From an uncultured Collinsella sp. (GTDB lineage: Bacteria > Actinomycetota > Coriobacteriia > Coriobacteriales > Coriobacteriaceae), in contig UROA01000021.1 of NCBI GenBank assembly GCA_900549355.1, positions 1-17,213 on the forward strand: a stretch of 17,213 nucleotides of DNA, written 5' to 3'. A model generated the notes under the pieces. That model worked only from the letters and a program-made list of their open reading frames with translations, was not told the origin of the DNA and did not search any database. Positions 1 through 6,614 of this stretch are shown here, one piece after another. Every line of letters begins with the position of its first letter. Position 1 is the stretch's first letter. Made by a program: the position numbers and the translations under genes.

Positions 1-2
1 TC

Positions 3-260
3 GTGACGGTGCGCATGGCGAACTACAAGATCTCGGTCTTGGGCGAGGTGGCCCGCATCGACGGCATGCTCGATATGGTGCTTGCCGAGATGCGCTCGAC
101 CAAGGCGGCGGGCGAGGGCAGCGTGCCCATCATCATCACCGGCGATGATGCCGAGGCGCTCGCGGCGTTGGTCGGCCATAGCCTGACGGTAGACGACGCG
201 CTGACGCTGCGGGGTCTCGCCGAGATCTACCGCATCAACCAAAAGCCCCGCCGCGTGTAA
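3..260 (+). CDS. Unrecognised protein, probably 5'-truncated by the window edge
   Basis: The frame is open from the window edge to TAA at 258-260 and gives at most 85 residues here. I do not recognise a family. The visible part is soluble, with no membrane segment or signal peptide. It has a helical stretch (EVARIDGMLDMVLAEMRS), a short hydrophobic strand (VPIIITGDD) and a basic end (NQKPRRV). Possible starts are GTG at 3 and ATG at 15, but no ribosome site is visible before the ATG, so the true start may lie outside the window. The next gene begins 84 bases after the stop behind its own promoter-like sequence, so this is probably the end of a separate transcription unit. Confidence 0.5.
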   Translation: MTVRMANYKISVLGEVARIDGMLDMVLAEMRSTKAAGEGSVPIIITGDDAEALAALVGHSLTVDDALTLRGLAEIYRINQKPRRV

Positions 261-273
261 AAGTGAGGGCGCC

Positions 274-294
274 GGTGGGACAAACGCCTCCACC
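274..294 (+). terminator. Weak hairpin, possible terminator of the first gene
   Basis: GGTGG (274-278) can pair with CCACC (290-294), followed by TTTC. The stem is only 5 bp and the T-run is short, so termination is uncertain. The loop starts with GGACA, resembling the core of other hairpins in this window (see findings). Confidence 0.25.
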
Positions 295-301
295 TTTCAC
301 C

Positions 302-310
302 TGCTACAAT
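302..310 (+). promoter_or_regulatory. Extended -10 element for the dCMP deaminase gene
   Basis: TGCTACAAT matches an extended -10 (TGnTATAAT) with one mismatch. No good -35 lies 16-18 bases upstream; the nearest similar word, GGGACA at 277-282, is too far. The element overlaps the in-frame ATG at 309, which argues that this ATG is not the start and that translation begins at 345. Confidence 0.45.
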
Positions 311-344
311 GGGTCAAACTATTGCGATTACGGAGGTGTCTGCC

Positions 345-869
345 ATGTCGGACGATCTTCATCAAACTTCGTCAGGCAAGCGCCTGGACGTCATTAGCTG
401 GGACGAGTTCTTTATGAGCGTGGCCATCGCCGCGCAGCGCCGCAGCAAGGACCCCAACACGCAGGTGGGTGCGTGCATCGCCAACACCAACCACCGCATC
501 CTTTCGGTGGGCTACAACGGTACACCCTCGGCGCTCAACGATGACTTTTTCCCGTGGGGTACGAGCGACGACCCGCTGCAGGACAAGCACAACTACGTGG
601 TCCATGCCGAGGCCAACGCCGTGCTCAACTACCGTGGCTCGCTCAAGGATCTCGAGGGTTCCACGGTTTACGTCACGCTGTTCCCGTGCCATGACTGCGC
701 CAAGATCCTGGCGCAGGTGGGTGTGGGCGAGGTCGTCTACCTGGACAATAAGTATGCCGACACCGATGACGGCCGTATCAGCCGCCGCATTCTCGACTCT
801 TGCGGCATCAGCTACCGCCAGGTTATCGTCGATGTTCAGATTGGTACCGGGGGACAGGCTCGGCAGTAA
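345..869 (+). CDS. Deoxycytidylate (dCMP) deaminase family protein
   Basis: A zinc-dependent cytidine/dCMP deaminase of 174 residues, expected to convert dCMP to dUMP for dTMP synthesis in the cytosol. The zinc and catalytic signature is intact: HAE with H87 and E89, then PCHDC with C115 and C118. The N-terminal half carries the usual dCMP deaminase segments, SKDPNTQVGA and SVGYNGTPS. ATG 345 was chosen because GGAGGT at 332-337 lies 7 bases before it; the in-frame ATG at 309 overlaps a likely -10 and has no ribosome site. The family includes ComEB of Bacillus, but nothing nearby suggests competence. The last residues (IGTGGQARQ) are encoded by a GGGGGACAGG sequence resembling an intergenic repeat and may be a non-native tail. 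Family call is secure; strict dCMP specificity is inferred. Confidence 0.9.
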   Translation: MSDDLHQTSSGKRLDVISWDEFFMSVAIAAQRRSKDPNTQVGACIANTNHRILSVGYNGTPSALNDDFFPWGTSDDPLQDKHNYVVHAEANAVLNYRGSLKDLEGSTVYVTLFPCHDCAKILAQVGVGEVVYLDNKYADTDDGRISRRILDSCGISYRQVIVDVQIGTGGQARQ

Positions 870-1002
870 TATGCGTTGTTGCTATCTGACGACGAACGCA
901 GCTCAAAGAGCTCCGTTCCAAATTGACTACTCGTGAAGGTCGCGTCTGTGCGCATGGACGGCTCGTGAGCGGGTACACGGCTGTAGTAACATAGCTTCTG
1001 TC

Positions 1003-1018
1003 CGCGGGCGCGCCCGCG
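1003..1018. promoter_or_regulatory. Perfect GC palindrome in the nifU leader
   Basis: CGCGGGCGCGCCCGCG is a 16-base perfect palindrome that could fold as a 6-bp hairpin with a CGCG loop. It ends about 10 bases before the ribosome site AAAGGAG of the GTG-started NifU gene. It could be an mRNA leader structure or a dimeric protein site; role unknown. The rest of 870-1040 has no clear promoter, although TTGACT occurs at 923-928 without a convincing -10. Confidence 0.4.
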
Positions 1019-1040
1019 TAATTGTGAGAAAGGAGCCCCT

Positions 1041-1319
1041 GTGGCTGTTAACGAAGAGCTGCTTAAGAAGGTTCTTGAAGAGATTCGCCCCAACCTGCAG
1101 GCCGACGGCGGCGATATGGAGTATGTGGGCGTCGACGACGAGGGTGTCGTCAAACTGGAGCTGCAGGGCGCTTGCGCCGGCTGCCCTATGAGCGCACTGA
1201 CCCTGTCCATGGGCATCGAGCGTATCCTCAAGGAGCATGTGCCCGGCGTTACCCGTGTCGAGCAGGTCAATGCCTCCGGCGAGACCGACGACCTGTACGA
1301 CGAGTACGCGCCGTTCTAA
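1041..1319 (+). CDS. NifU-type iron-sulfur cluster scaffold (C-terminal domain only)
   Basis: A 92-residue protein made of just the NifU C-terminal (Nfu) domain. It shows the family segment RPNLQADGGDMEYV near the N-terminus and the cluster-binding CxxC in CAGCPMS (C45, C48). Proteins of this type hold or deliver 4Fe-4S clusters in the cytosol. The start is GTG at 1041, preceded by AAAGGAG ending 5 bases upstream; there is no in-frame ATG near the N-terminus. The C-terminus is acidic and aromatic (DDLYDEYAPF). No sulfurase or other SUF genes are adjacent, so it works as a stand-alone unit here. Family assignment is strong; whether it acts as primary scaffold or carrier cannot be told from sequence. 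Confidence 0.9.
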   Translation: MAVNEELLKKVLEEIRPNLQADGGDMEYVGVDDEGVVKLELQGACAGCPMSALTLSMGIERILKEHVPGVTRVEQVNASGETDDLYDEYAPF

Positions 1320-1368
1320 GATGCGAAAGCTGCGGACGGCATACTCCGCATAGACGTTACGCCCAAAT

Positions 1369-1401
1369 ATGCGGCTGCGAGCGCAAGGCCCGCGGCCGCA
1401 T
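1369..1401 (+). other. Hairpin between nifU and lgt
   Basis: ATGCGGC (1369-1375) pairs with GCCGCAT (1395-1401), followed by TTTG. A smaller TGCGGA/TCCGCA hairpin lies at 1331-1350. Either could be a weak terminator of nifU or a leader structure of lgt, whose ribosome site begins at 1417. Confidence 0.3.
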
Positions 1402-1428
1402 TTGTATGTAGGGAGTAGGAGGGTCGAC

Positions 1429-2250
1429 ATGCTCAACGACCTCTACCATATGCTTGATCCTGTCGCGATCTCGGCGGGCCCCATCACCATCTACTGGTAC
1501 GGCCTGGCCTACGTGGTTGGCGCTCTGCTCACGGCGGTCGTCATGTACCGCACGCAGCGCCGTTGGGGCTTTAACATCACGATTGACGACCTGACGAGTG
1601 TCGTGGTCGGCGTGGTCTTTGGCCTCATTATCGGTGCCCGCCTGTTCTACGTCGTCTTTTACGGTGATGGCTACTACTGGGCGCACCCGCTCGAGATCTT
1701 TGCCACCAACGAGGGAGGCATGAGCTTCCATGGCGGCTTGGTGGGCGGCATTATCGGCGGCATCATCGTGTGCCGCATGTATAAGCTCGATGCCTGGACT
1801 TTGGCAGACCTTGCCGTCATAGGCGCGCCGCTGGCCTTGTGCTTGGGCCGTTGTGCCAACTTTGTCAACGGAGAGCTGTGGGGCAAGCCGACCGATCTGC
1901 CCTGGGGTGTGGTCTTTGGCGGCACCGCGGGCGATATGCCGCGCCATCCCTCCCAGCTCTACGAGGCGTTTCTTGAGGGCGTCGTGCTCTTCTGTATTTT
2001 GCAGGTGCTCAGCCGCAAAAAGCCGCTGCTGCCCCAGGGCACGTTTATGGGCGTGTTCGTGATGGGGTACGGCATCGTCCGCTTTCTCGTTGAGTTCGTG
2101 CGCGTGCCCGATGCCCAGCTGGGTTATCTGCTGGGAGGCATTATCACCATGGGTCAGCTGCTGAGTTTGCCGCTCGTGATCGCCGGCCTGGCGCTCATCA
2201 TCTTCGCCCGACACCGCAATCGCCCCCAGCGCGTCTACCTGGACGCCTAA
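1429..2250 (+). CDS. lgt: Prolipoprotein diacylglyceryl transferase
   Basis: Lgt moves the diacylglyceryl group of phosphatidylglycerol onto the lipobox cysteine of prelipoproteins, the first step of lipoprotein maturation in the cytoplasmic membrane. The 273-residue protein has about seven hydrophobic segments. Its key residues line up with those known from E. coli Lgt: WYGL near residue 23, H101 in FHGG, the signature GRCANFVNGELWG with R141, N144 and E149, RHPSQLYEA at 172-180, and R218/E222 in the RFLVEFVR helix. ATG 1429 follows AGGAGG (1417-1422) with a 6-base gap; the in-frame ATG at 1369 would add 20 basic residues lacking the family's N-terminal pattern and overlaps a hairpin. A GGGGACAGG hairpin begins 8 bases after the stop. 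Nothing suggests truncation. Confidence 0.97.
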   Translation: MLNDLYHMLDPVAISAGPITIYWYGLAYVVGALLTAVVMYRTQRRWGFNITIDDLTSVVVGVVFGLIIGARLFYVVFYGDGYYWAHPLEIFATNEGGMSFHGGLVGGIIGGIIVCRMYKLDAWTLADLAVIGAPLALCLGRCANFVNGELWGKPTDLPWGVVFGGTAGDMPRHPSQLYEAFLEGVVLFCILQVLSRKKPLLPQGTFMGVFVMGYGIVRFLVEFVRVPDAQLGYLLGGIITMGQLLSLPLVIAGLALIIFARHRNRPQRVYLDA

Positions 2251-2258
2251 CCACCAAA

Positions 2259-2293
2259 ACCACCACAAAGGGGACAGGCACCTTTGTGGTGGT
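2259..2293. repeat. Palindromic element with GGGGACAGG core (copy 1)
   Basis: The arm at 2259-2271 (ACCACCACAAAGG) is a perfect 13-bp complement of 2281-2293, with a 9-base loop (GGACAGGCA). There is no T-run, so it is not a typical intrinsic terminator. Its central 21 bases match the hairpin at 4519-4551 at 17 of 21 positions while the outer arms differ, as expected for a REP-like family. Confidence 0.6.
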
Positions 2294-2333
2294 CTTGCCG
2301 AGTTTGATAGGTTTCTAGAAAGGCTTTCGGACT

Positions 2334-4517
2334 GTGAAGGATTCCGACCTCTCCACAACGGCTGCGCGCGACGCTGCCCGCATCGTCTGGTTTAAGCGCT
2401 ACCCCGCCAAGCAGACGCTCATCGCATTTTTGCTCGCGCTGTTGGCGACCACGGCGTTTTCCATCGATCCCGCCCCGGTGTCGAGCAACGCGGTCTTGGC
2501 GATTGACCCCAAAGCCTCGGGCATGCTGTACGTGTGCTACGAGGTGCTCCTCTCGTTTGCCGGCCATACCGACGCGGTCATGCTGCTTGCGCTTGCCTGC
2601 CTGCTCACGCTGCCGTTTCGCTACGTGTTCTTTGGCCGCGGCGACGCTTGGCGTCCCTCGGTGATCCTTCCGTCGCTGTTCTTTGCCGTCTGCATGGTGT
2701 TTGGCCGCAGCTACGACCTCACCGATTCGGCCGAGATCGTGCTCGGCGACAAGGCCCGCATCATCTGCGCCTGGATAGGCGGCGCGGGCTGGATGCTCTT
2801 GGCGGTCGTTGCCTTCTACCTCGCCTTTGAGTGTCTAGATTGGCTGAGCTCTCGGCGCATTCCGTTTTCCGAAGCGCACTTTGGCCGCGTATGGCGTGTG
2901 GCTCACGCCGTGCTCTCGGTCCATCCCTTTGCCGGGCCCTTCCTGGTGCTTATGATCGCCTGGGCGCCCACGCTCATCGCTTCGCTGCCTGGCCTTTTTA
3001 TGGGAGATACGGGTGCGCAGATTCGCCAGTGGTTCAACTACCCCAACGGCACGAGTGACTACCTGCGTCTGCTCAATCCCAATGTGTTGCTCAACGGACA
3101 TCACCCCGTGGCGCACACGGCTATCATCGGTTTGTGCGTCCAGCTGGGGCTTTCGCTGTTCAATAGCGCCAACGCGGGTCTTGCCATCTACACCTGCGCT
3201 CAGTTCGTCATTACGGACGCCTGCATGGCCTATTCCATCTCGTCGCTGCGCAAGCTGGGCGTGAGCCTGCCGGTCCGCGGCGTGACCTTGCTGTTCTTTG
3301 TGTTTATGCCCATGTTCTCCAACTACGCGGTCCTGCTTACCAAAGATGTGCTGTTTGCCGACGCGTTTTTGGTGCTGTTGGTGCAGACCGTGAAGCTCGT
3401 GGCCTGCGGCCTGCCCCGTCGCGATGCCAATGCCGAGCGTGCGGGCGAACAGAGGCCCGTGCTCTTTGCGTGCCACGACTGGCTGCTGCTCGCTCTGGGC
3501 GCCATGGGTTCCACGTTTCTGCGTAACGGCGGCCTGGTGTTTCCCCTGGCGGCATGCGTAATCGCGGCGGCGTTTTGCGCATGGGATGCGCATGTGGCTC
3601 ATCGTGCAGCCAGGCAGACTGGCGCTGCGACTTCGGGCGCCACGCCGCGCTTCCGCTGGGTCGGCGTCCTCGCGGTGCTCGCGCTCTGCCTTGCCTCCAA
3701 CATGTACTTCACCAAGGTCTTTATGCCGGCGCACGACATCACGCCTGGTTCCAAGCGCGAAATCCTCTCGATTCCGTTCCAGCAGACGGCTCGTTTCGTC
3801 CAAAAGCACGACGGCCTCAACTCGGGTGTCAACCCCACGGTTAAGGAGGACGGCACCATCGTGGAGGCTCCTTGCGACGGCTTGGTGACCGACGAAGAGC
3901 GTGCCGTGATCGACCGTGTGCTCAAGTACGAGAATCTGGGCCGCCGCTACAACCCGGATAAGTCGGACGCTGTCAAAAATTGCTTCAACGAGTACGCCTC
4001 GCAGGAGGACATCAAGGCCTATTTTGAGGTGTGGGCCCAGATGTTCAAAAAGGATCCCGAGTGCTATATCTCGGCGCTCATCAATAACTACTACGGCTAC
4101 TTTTATCCGAGTGCCCGCGATGCGTGGGTCTACAGCACGGCGCGCAGTGCCGAGATCATGGCGAAGCCCGATAACCTCAAGTACTTCGACTTCCATCCGG
4201 TCGATAGCAAGGTTGTGCGCTGGTGCGACCACCTGATCAACCTGTATCGCGTGGCGGTGCAGCGCATCCCGTTTATCTCGCTCACCATGAGCTCGGCCAC
4301 CTATGTGTGGATCATGATCGCCGTGGTGGTCTATCTGCTACGTCGTCATTCGTGGCGCGGGCTGGCCATTTGGGTGCCGCTGCTGGGCGTGCTCGCCGTG
4401 TGCCTGATCGGTCCCTGCAACGGCTCGACCTACATGCGCTACCTGTATCCGGTCATCGCCTGCATGCCCTTTGCCATCGGCGCCACCATCACCCGCAGCG
4501 ACCTCCTCTGGTCCTAA
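2334..4517 (+). CDS. Large multi-spanning membrane protein, DUF6020-like (GT-C type)
   Basis: A 727-residue integral membrane protein. It has hydrophobic segments from about residue 27, then many between 80 and 460, a soluble domain at about 465-640, and further membrane segments to about 725. Conserved-looking motifs are GDTGAQ (224-229), NGHHPVAHT (254-262), LLTKDVLFAD (334-343) and FLRNGG (395-400). An acidic loop after the first long membrane helices and a large C-terminal extracytoplasmic domain recall GT-C glycosyltransferases and the DUF6020 family. I infer a role in modifying an envelope glycan using a lipid-linked donor; this is unproven. GTG 2334 was taken as start, with AGAAAGG at 2317-2323, a rather long 10-base gap. 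The gene stands alone and is flanked on both sides by the GGGRCAGG hairpins. Confidence 0.75.
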   Translation: MKDSDLSTTAARDAARIVWFKRYPAKQTLIAFLLALLATTAFSIDPAPVSSNAVLAIDPKASGMLYVCYEVLLSFAGHTDAVMLLALACLLTLPFRYVFFGRGDAWRPSVILPSLFFAVCMVFGRSYDLTDSAEIVLGDKARIICAWIGGAGWMLLAVVAFYLAFECLDWLSSRRIPFSEAHFGRVWRVAHAVLSVHPFAGPFLVLMIAWAPTLIASLPGLFMGDTGAQIRQWFNYPNGTSDYLRLLNPNVLLNGHHPVAHTAIIGLCVQLGLSLFNSANAGLAIYTCAQFVITDACMAYSISSLRKLGVSLPVRGVTLLFFVFMPMFSNYAVLLTKDVLFADAFLVLLVQTVKLVACGLPRRDANAERAGEQRPVLFACHDWLLLALGAMGSTFLRNGGLVFPLAACVIAAAFCAWDAHVAHRAARQTGAATSGATPRFRWVGVLAVLALCLASNMYFTKVFMPAHDITPGSKREILSIPFQQTARFVQKHDGLNSGVNPTVKEDGTIVEAPCDGLVTDEERAVIDRVLKYENLGRRYNPDKSDAVKNCFNEYASQEDIKAYFEVWAQMFKKDPECYISALINNYYGYFYPSARDAWVYSTARSAEIMAKPDNLKYFDFHPVDSKVVRWCDHLINLYRVAVQRIPFISLTMSSATYVWIMIAVVVYLLRRHSWRGLAIWVPLLGVLAVCLIGPCNGSTYMRYLYPVIACMPFAIGATITRSDLLWS

Positions 4518-4518
4518 T

Positions 4519-4551
4519 TTGGTGCAAAGGGGGCAGGTTGCTTTGCACCAA
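4519..4551. repeat. Palindromic element with GGGGGCAGG core (copy 2)
   Basis: TTGGTGCAAAG (4519-4529) is a perfect 11-bp complement of CTTTGCACCAA (4541-4551), with an 11-base loop (GGGGCAGGTTG). It starts one base after the stop of the DUF6020-like gene. There is no T-run. It aligns without gaps to the core of the 2259-2293 element, and the arms have changed together so that pairing is kept. Confidence 0.6.
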
Positions 4552-4682
4552 GGGGCTGTATCATCACGACGCCTTCATTTTGGGGTTTATCTCGCAGGCC
4601 AGTAGGTATATCATAACGACGTTTGTTTATATTGCCCGGGCATCTGCGCTGGGCTTTAGGTCGAAACCGATAGGAGACACGT

Positions 4683-5489
4683 ATGTCCGGACACTCTAAG
4701 TGGGCCACAACCAAGCATCGTAAGGGCGCGCAGGACGCCAAGCGTTCCGCCCTCTTCTCCAAGCTGAGCCGCAACATCACCGTTGCTGCCCGTCTCGGCG
4801 GCGACCCGCTGCCTGAGAACAACGCCAGCCTCGCTGCTGCTGTTGCTAAGGCCAAGGCTCAGTCCATGCCCAAGGACAAGATCAAGTCCGCTATCGACAA
4901 GGCCTTCGGTTCGGGTGCCGACGCCGCTGTCTACGAGAACATCGTGTACGAGGGCTACGGTCCCGCCGGTGTCGCCGTCTACGTCGACTGCCTGACCGAC
5001 AACCGCAACCGTACCGCCGCTGATGTCCGTTCCGCCTTCTCCCACGCTGGTGGTAACCTGGGCACCTCGGGCTCCGTCGCCTTCCAGTTTGAGCGCAAGG
5101 GCCAGATCGTCGTCGCCAAGGAGATCCTGGACGAGAACGCCAAGAAGGAGACCATGATCGCCAACGGTCCTGCCGGTGACGAGGATGAGTTCATGATGGC
5201 CATCGCCGAGGCCGGTGGCGAGGACTACGAGGACGCCGGCGAGGAGTGGATCGTCTGGACCGCTGCTAACGACGTCATGGCTGTCTCCAAGGCGCTCGAG
5301 GAGCAGGGCGTCCAGGTCAAGGGCTCCGAGACCACCATGGTCCCGACTACCCCGACCGAGGTCTCCGGTACCGACGCCAAGAAGGTCCAGCGCCTCATCG
5401 ACCGTCTTGAGGAGCTCGACGACGTCCAGGATGTTTACAGCACCATGGACATGACCGACGAGGTCATCGCTGCCCTCGAGGAGGAGTAG
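4683..5489 (+). CDS. yebC: YebC/TACO1 family protein
   Basis: A 268-residue cytosolic protein with the canonical YebC N-terminus MSGHSKWATTKHRK followed by KRSALFSKLSRNI, and the middle motif YEGYGPAGVAVYVDCLTDN. Family members have been described as DNA-binding regulators and as ribosome-associated factors that relieve translational stalling; the sequence does not decide between them. It is slightly longer than the usual 240-250 residues, with an acidic stretch near residues 155-185 (GDEDEF, GGEDYEDAGEEW). ATG 4683 follows AGGAGA (4672-4677) by 5 bases. Codon use is strongly biased towards C-ending and a few GCT/CGT codons, like groEL and unlike the preceding membrane protein gene, suggesting high expression. 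A strong terminator follows. No ruvABC genes, the usual partners elsewhere, are visible. Confidence 0.95.
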   Translation: MSGHSKWATTKHRKGAQDAKRSALFSKLSRNITVAARLGGDPLPENNASLAAAVAKAKAQSMPKDKIKSAIDKAFGSGADAAVYENIVYEGYGPAGVAVYVDCLTDNRNRTAADVRSAFSHAGGNLGTSGSVAFQFERKGQIVVAKEILDENAKKETMIANGPAGDEDEFMMAIAEAGGEDYEDAGEEWIVWTAANDVMAVSKALEEQGVQVKGSETTMVPTTPTEVSGTDAKKVQRLIDRLEELDDVQDVYSTMDMTDEVIAALEEE

Positions 5490-5558
5490 CGCCCACACGG
5501 GTTAAGCCGTGCATATCTGGGCATAATGAAGCGAGCATGCAAGCCTCGTGGAATAGAT

Positions 5559-5600
5559 GAGCCGGATCCGCGTGCGTATGGCACCGGACCCGGCTCTTTT
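5559..5600 (+). terminator. Rho-independent terminator after yebC
   Basis: GAGCCGGATCCG (5559-5570) pairs with CGGACCCGGCTC (5585-5596) with one mismatch. An inner GTGC/GCAC stem closes a short GTATG loop, and TTTT follows. It separates yebC from the AmaP-like gene. Confidence 0.85.
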
Positions 5601-5605
5601 ATAAT
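5600..5605 (+). promoter_or_regulatory. Candidate -10 box for the amaP-DUF2273-asp23 cluster
   Basis: TATAAT is a perfect -10 hexamer that shares its first T with the terminator T-run. No good -35 is present 16-18 bases upstream, where the terminator stem lies. If used, the leader before GTG 5655 would be about 43 bases. Confidence 0.35.
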
Positions 5606-5654
5606 GATGCGAATCGTTTTGCATTCTGTGGACCGAAACCTGAAGGGAGCGCGC

Positions 5655-6200
5655 GTGCGCGTACTCAAACGAGCCCTAGCGATCGTGTATCTTGCCGCCG
5701 CCATCGTGGCGCTGGGTACGCTTGTCTGCCAGTTCTGGGGACCGTATACGTATCGCATTATGTTGCTGTTGCGTGACACCATGCCTCGCGTCGTCGTTAC
5801 GGTGTGTGCCGCTATCGTGGCGCTTGGCGTGCTCATCGGTTTTTTCCGCCTGATGTTCGCGCGTCGCGAGCCGTCCTGCGTACATCCGGCGGGGGAGCGC
5901 AATATCGAGGTCACGCTCGCAGCGCTTTCCTCGTGCGCCCGTGCCGCGGCAGAGTGCGATGATCGCGTGATGGTTGAGCATATCGAGGCGCGCGTTCAAG
6001 GCTCCGACGAGTCGCGCGTTCGTTTTAAGGTCGAGGCCATCGCGTTCGATGACAAGGACGTTGCCGCTCTTGCCACCTCGATGCAGCAGCGCATCGAGAA
6101 GGCCTGCGACACCATGCTCGGCACGCCGGGCACGACCGCGCGCGTCCGTTTTTTGCCGTCCAAGACTACCGTCCAGACCGTGGAGGTTTCCGGTGAGTGA
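5655..6200 (+). CDS. AmaP-like alkaline shock membrane anchor protein
   Basis: A 181-residue protein with two N-terminal membrane helices (about 7-28 and 46-67) joined by a short loop, then a soluble domain (about 82-178) resembling the Asp23-like fold of AmaP. In Staphylococcus aureus AmaP anchors Asp23 at the membrane; I infer the same here because DUF2273 and Asp23 genes follow directly. GTG 5655 was chosen because AAGGGAG (5643-5649) lies 5 bases before it; the longer frame from ATG 5526 would read through the yebC terminator. The last 8 bases overlap the DUF2273 gene, indicating translational coupling. Sequence similarity to AmaP is weak in the soluble part, so the call leans on architecture and neighbours. 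Confidence 0.75.
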   Translation: MRVLKRALAIVYLAAAIVALGTLVCQFWGPYTYRIMLLLRDTMPRVVVTVCAAIVALGVLIGFFRLMFARREPSCVHPAGERNIEVTLAALSSCARAAAECDDRVMVEHIEARVQGSDESRVRFKVEAIAFDDKDVAALATSMQQRIEKACDTMLGTPGTTARVRFLPSKTTVQTVEVSGE

Positions 6201-6570
6201 TACCAACCAAGACAAGACCGCCCGCACGCCGCGCCTGACGATCGACCAGAACGCTACGCCGGCAGGCGAGTCCGCCGACACCAAGCCCGAGGCCGGCGAG
6301 CAGCACGACAGCGCCGCCAACGACTTTGACGAGGCCATGGGTCTCATCAAAGGTACGGGCGCTGCTATCTGGAGCTACGCCGTGCGCCACCCCAACACTA
6401 CGCTCGGCGCCTTGGCAGGCTTTCTCCTCGCCGTGCTGGTACTTACGTTGGGCCTGTGGGACACGCTCGTCATCGCATTCTTTGTTCTGATCGGCGCCGT
6501 GATCGGCCAGATTCGCGATGGCGAGAACGGTATCGTCAACTTCTTCGGCCGCCTATTTAGCGGCCGCTAA
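6193..6570 (+). CDS. DUF2273 family small membrane protein
   Basis: A 125-residue protein. Residues 1-50 are a polar, likely disordered extension. From about 66 it follows the DUF2273 pattern: HPNTTLGALAGFLLAVLVL, then GLWDTLVIAFFVLIGAVIGQ (two membrane helices), and an end rich in Asp, Phe and Arg (IRDGENGIVNFFGRLF). Members sit next to amaP and asp23 in many Gram-positive bacteria; their biochemical role is unknown. GTG 6193 follows GGAGG (6182-6186) by 6 bases and overlaps the end of the AmaP-like gene by 8 bases, so the two are cotranslated. The long polar N-terminus is unusual for this normally short family, whose members often consist of little more than the hairpin. A 7-bp hairpin lies in the last codons. 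Confidence 0.85.
   Translation: MSDTNQDKTARTPRLTIDQNATPAGESADTKPEAGEQHDSAANDFDEAMGLIKGTGAAIWSYAVRHPNTTLGALAGFLLAVLVLTLGLWDTLVIAFFVLIGAVIGQIRDGENGIVNFFGRLFSGR
6546..6566 (+). other. Hairpin at the end of the DUF2273 gene
   Basis: CGGCCGC (6546-6552) pairs with GCGGCCG (6560-6566) around a 7-base A/T-rich loop, just before the TAA at 6568. It encodes the protein's C-terminus (GRLFSGR) but could also serve as a processing or stability element ahead of asp23. Confidence 0.35.
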
Positions 6571-6614
6571 TATGTATTCGACTGTCGCATCTGCGGCAGG
6601 CATAAGGAGGAACC

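Noticed and set aside
1357..2358. 333-residue minus-strand frame
   Set aside because: Antisense of lgt, whose catalytic motifs are unmistakable; composition (His, Asp, Ala, Gln) is typical of a shadow.
2835..4232. 465-residue minus-strand frame
   Set aside because: It lies opposite the DUF6020-like gene and is His/Arg/Gln-rich with no domain or ribosome site; the plus-strand protein has coherent membrane helices.
5526..5654. Longer N-terminus for the AmaP-like protein
   Set aside because: It would translate the yebC terminator; GTG 5655 has a good ribosome site and leads directly into the first membrane helix.
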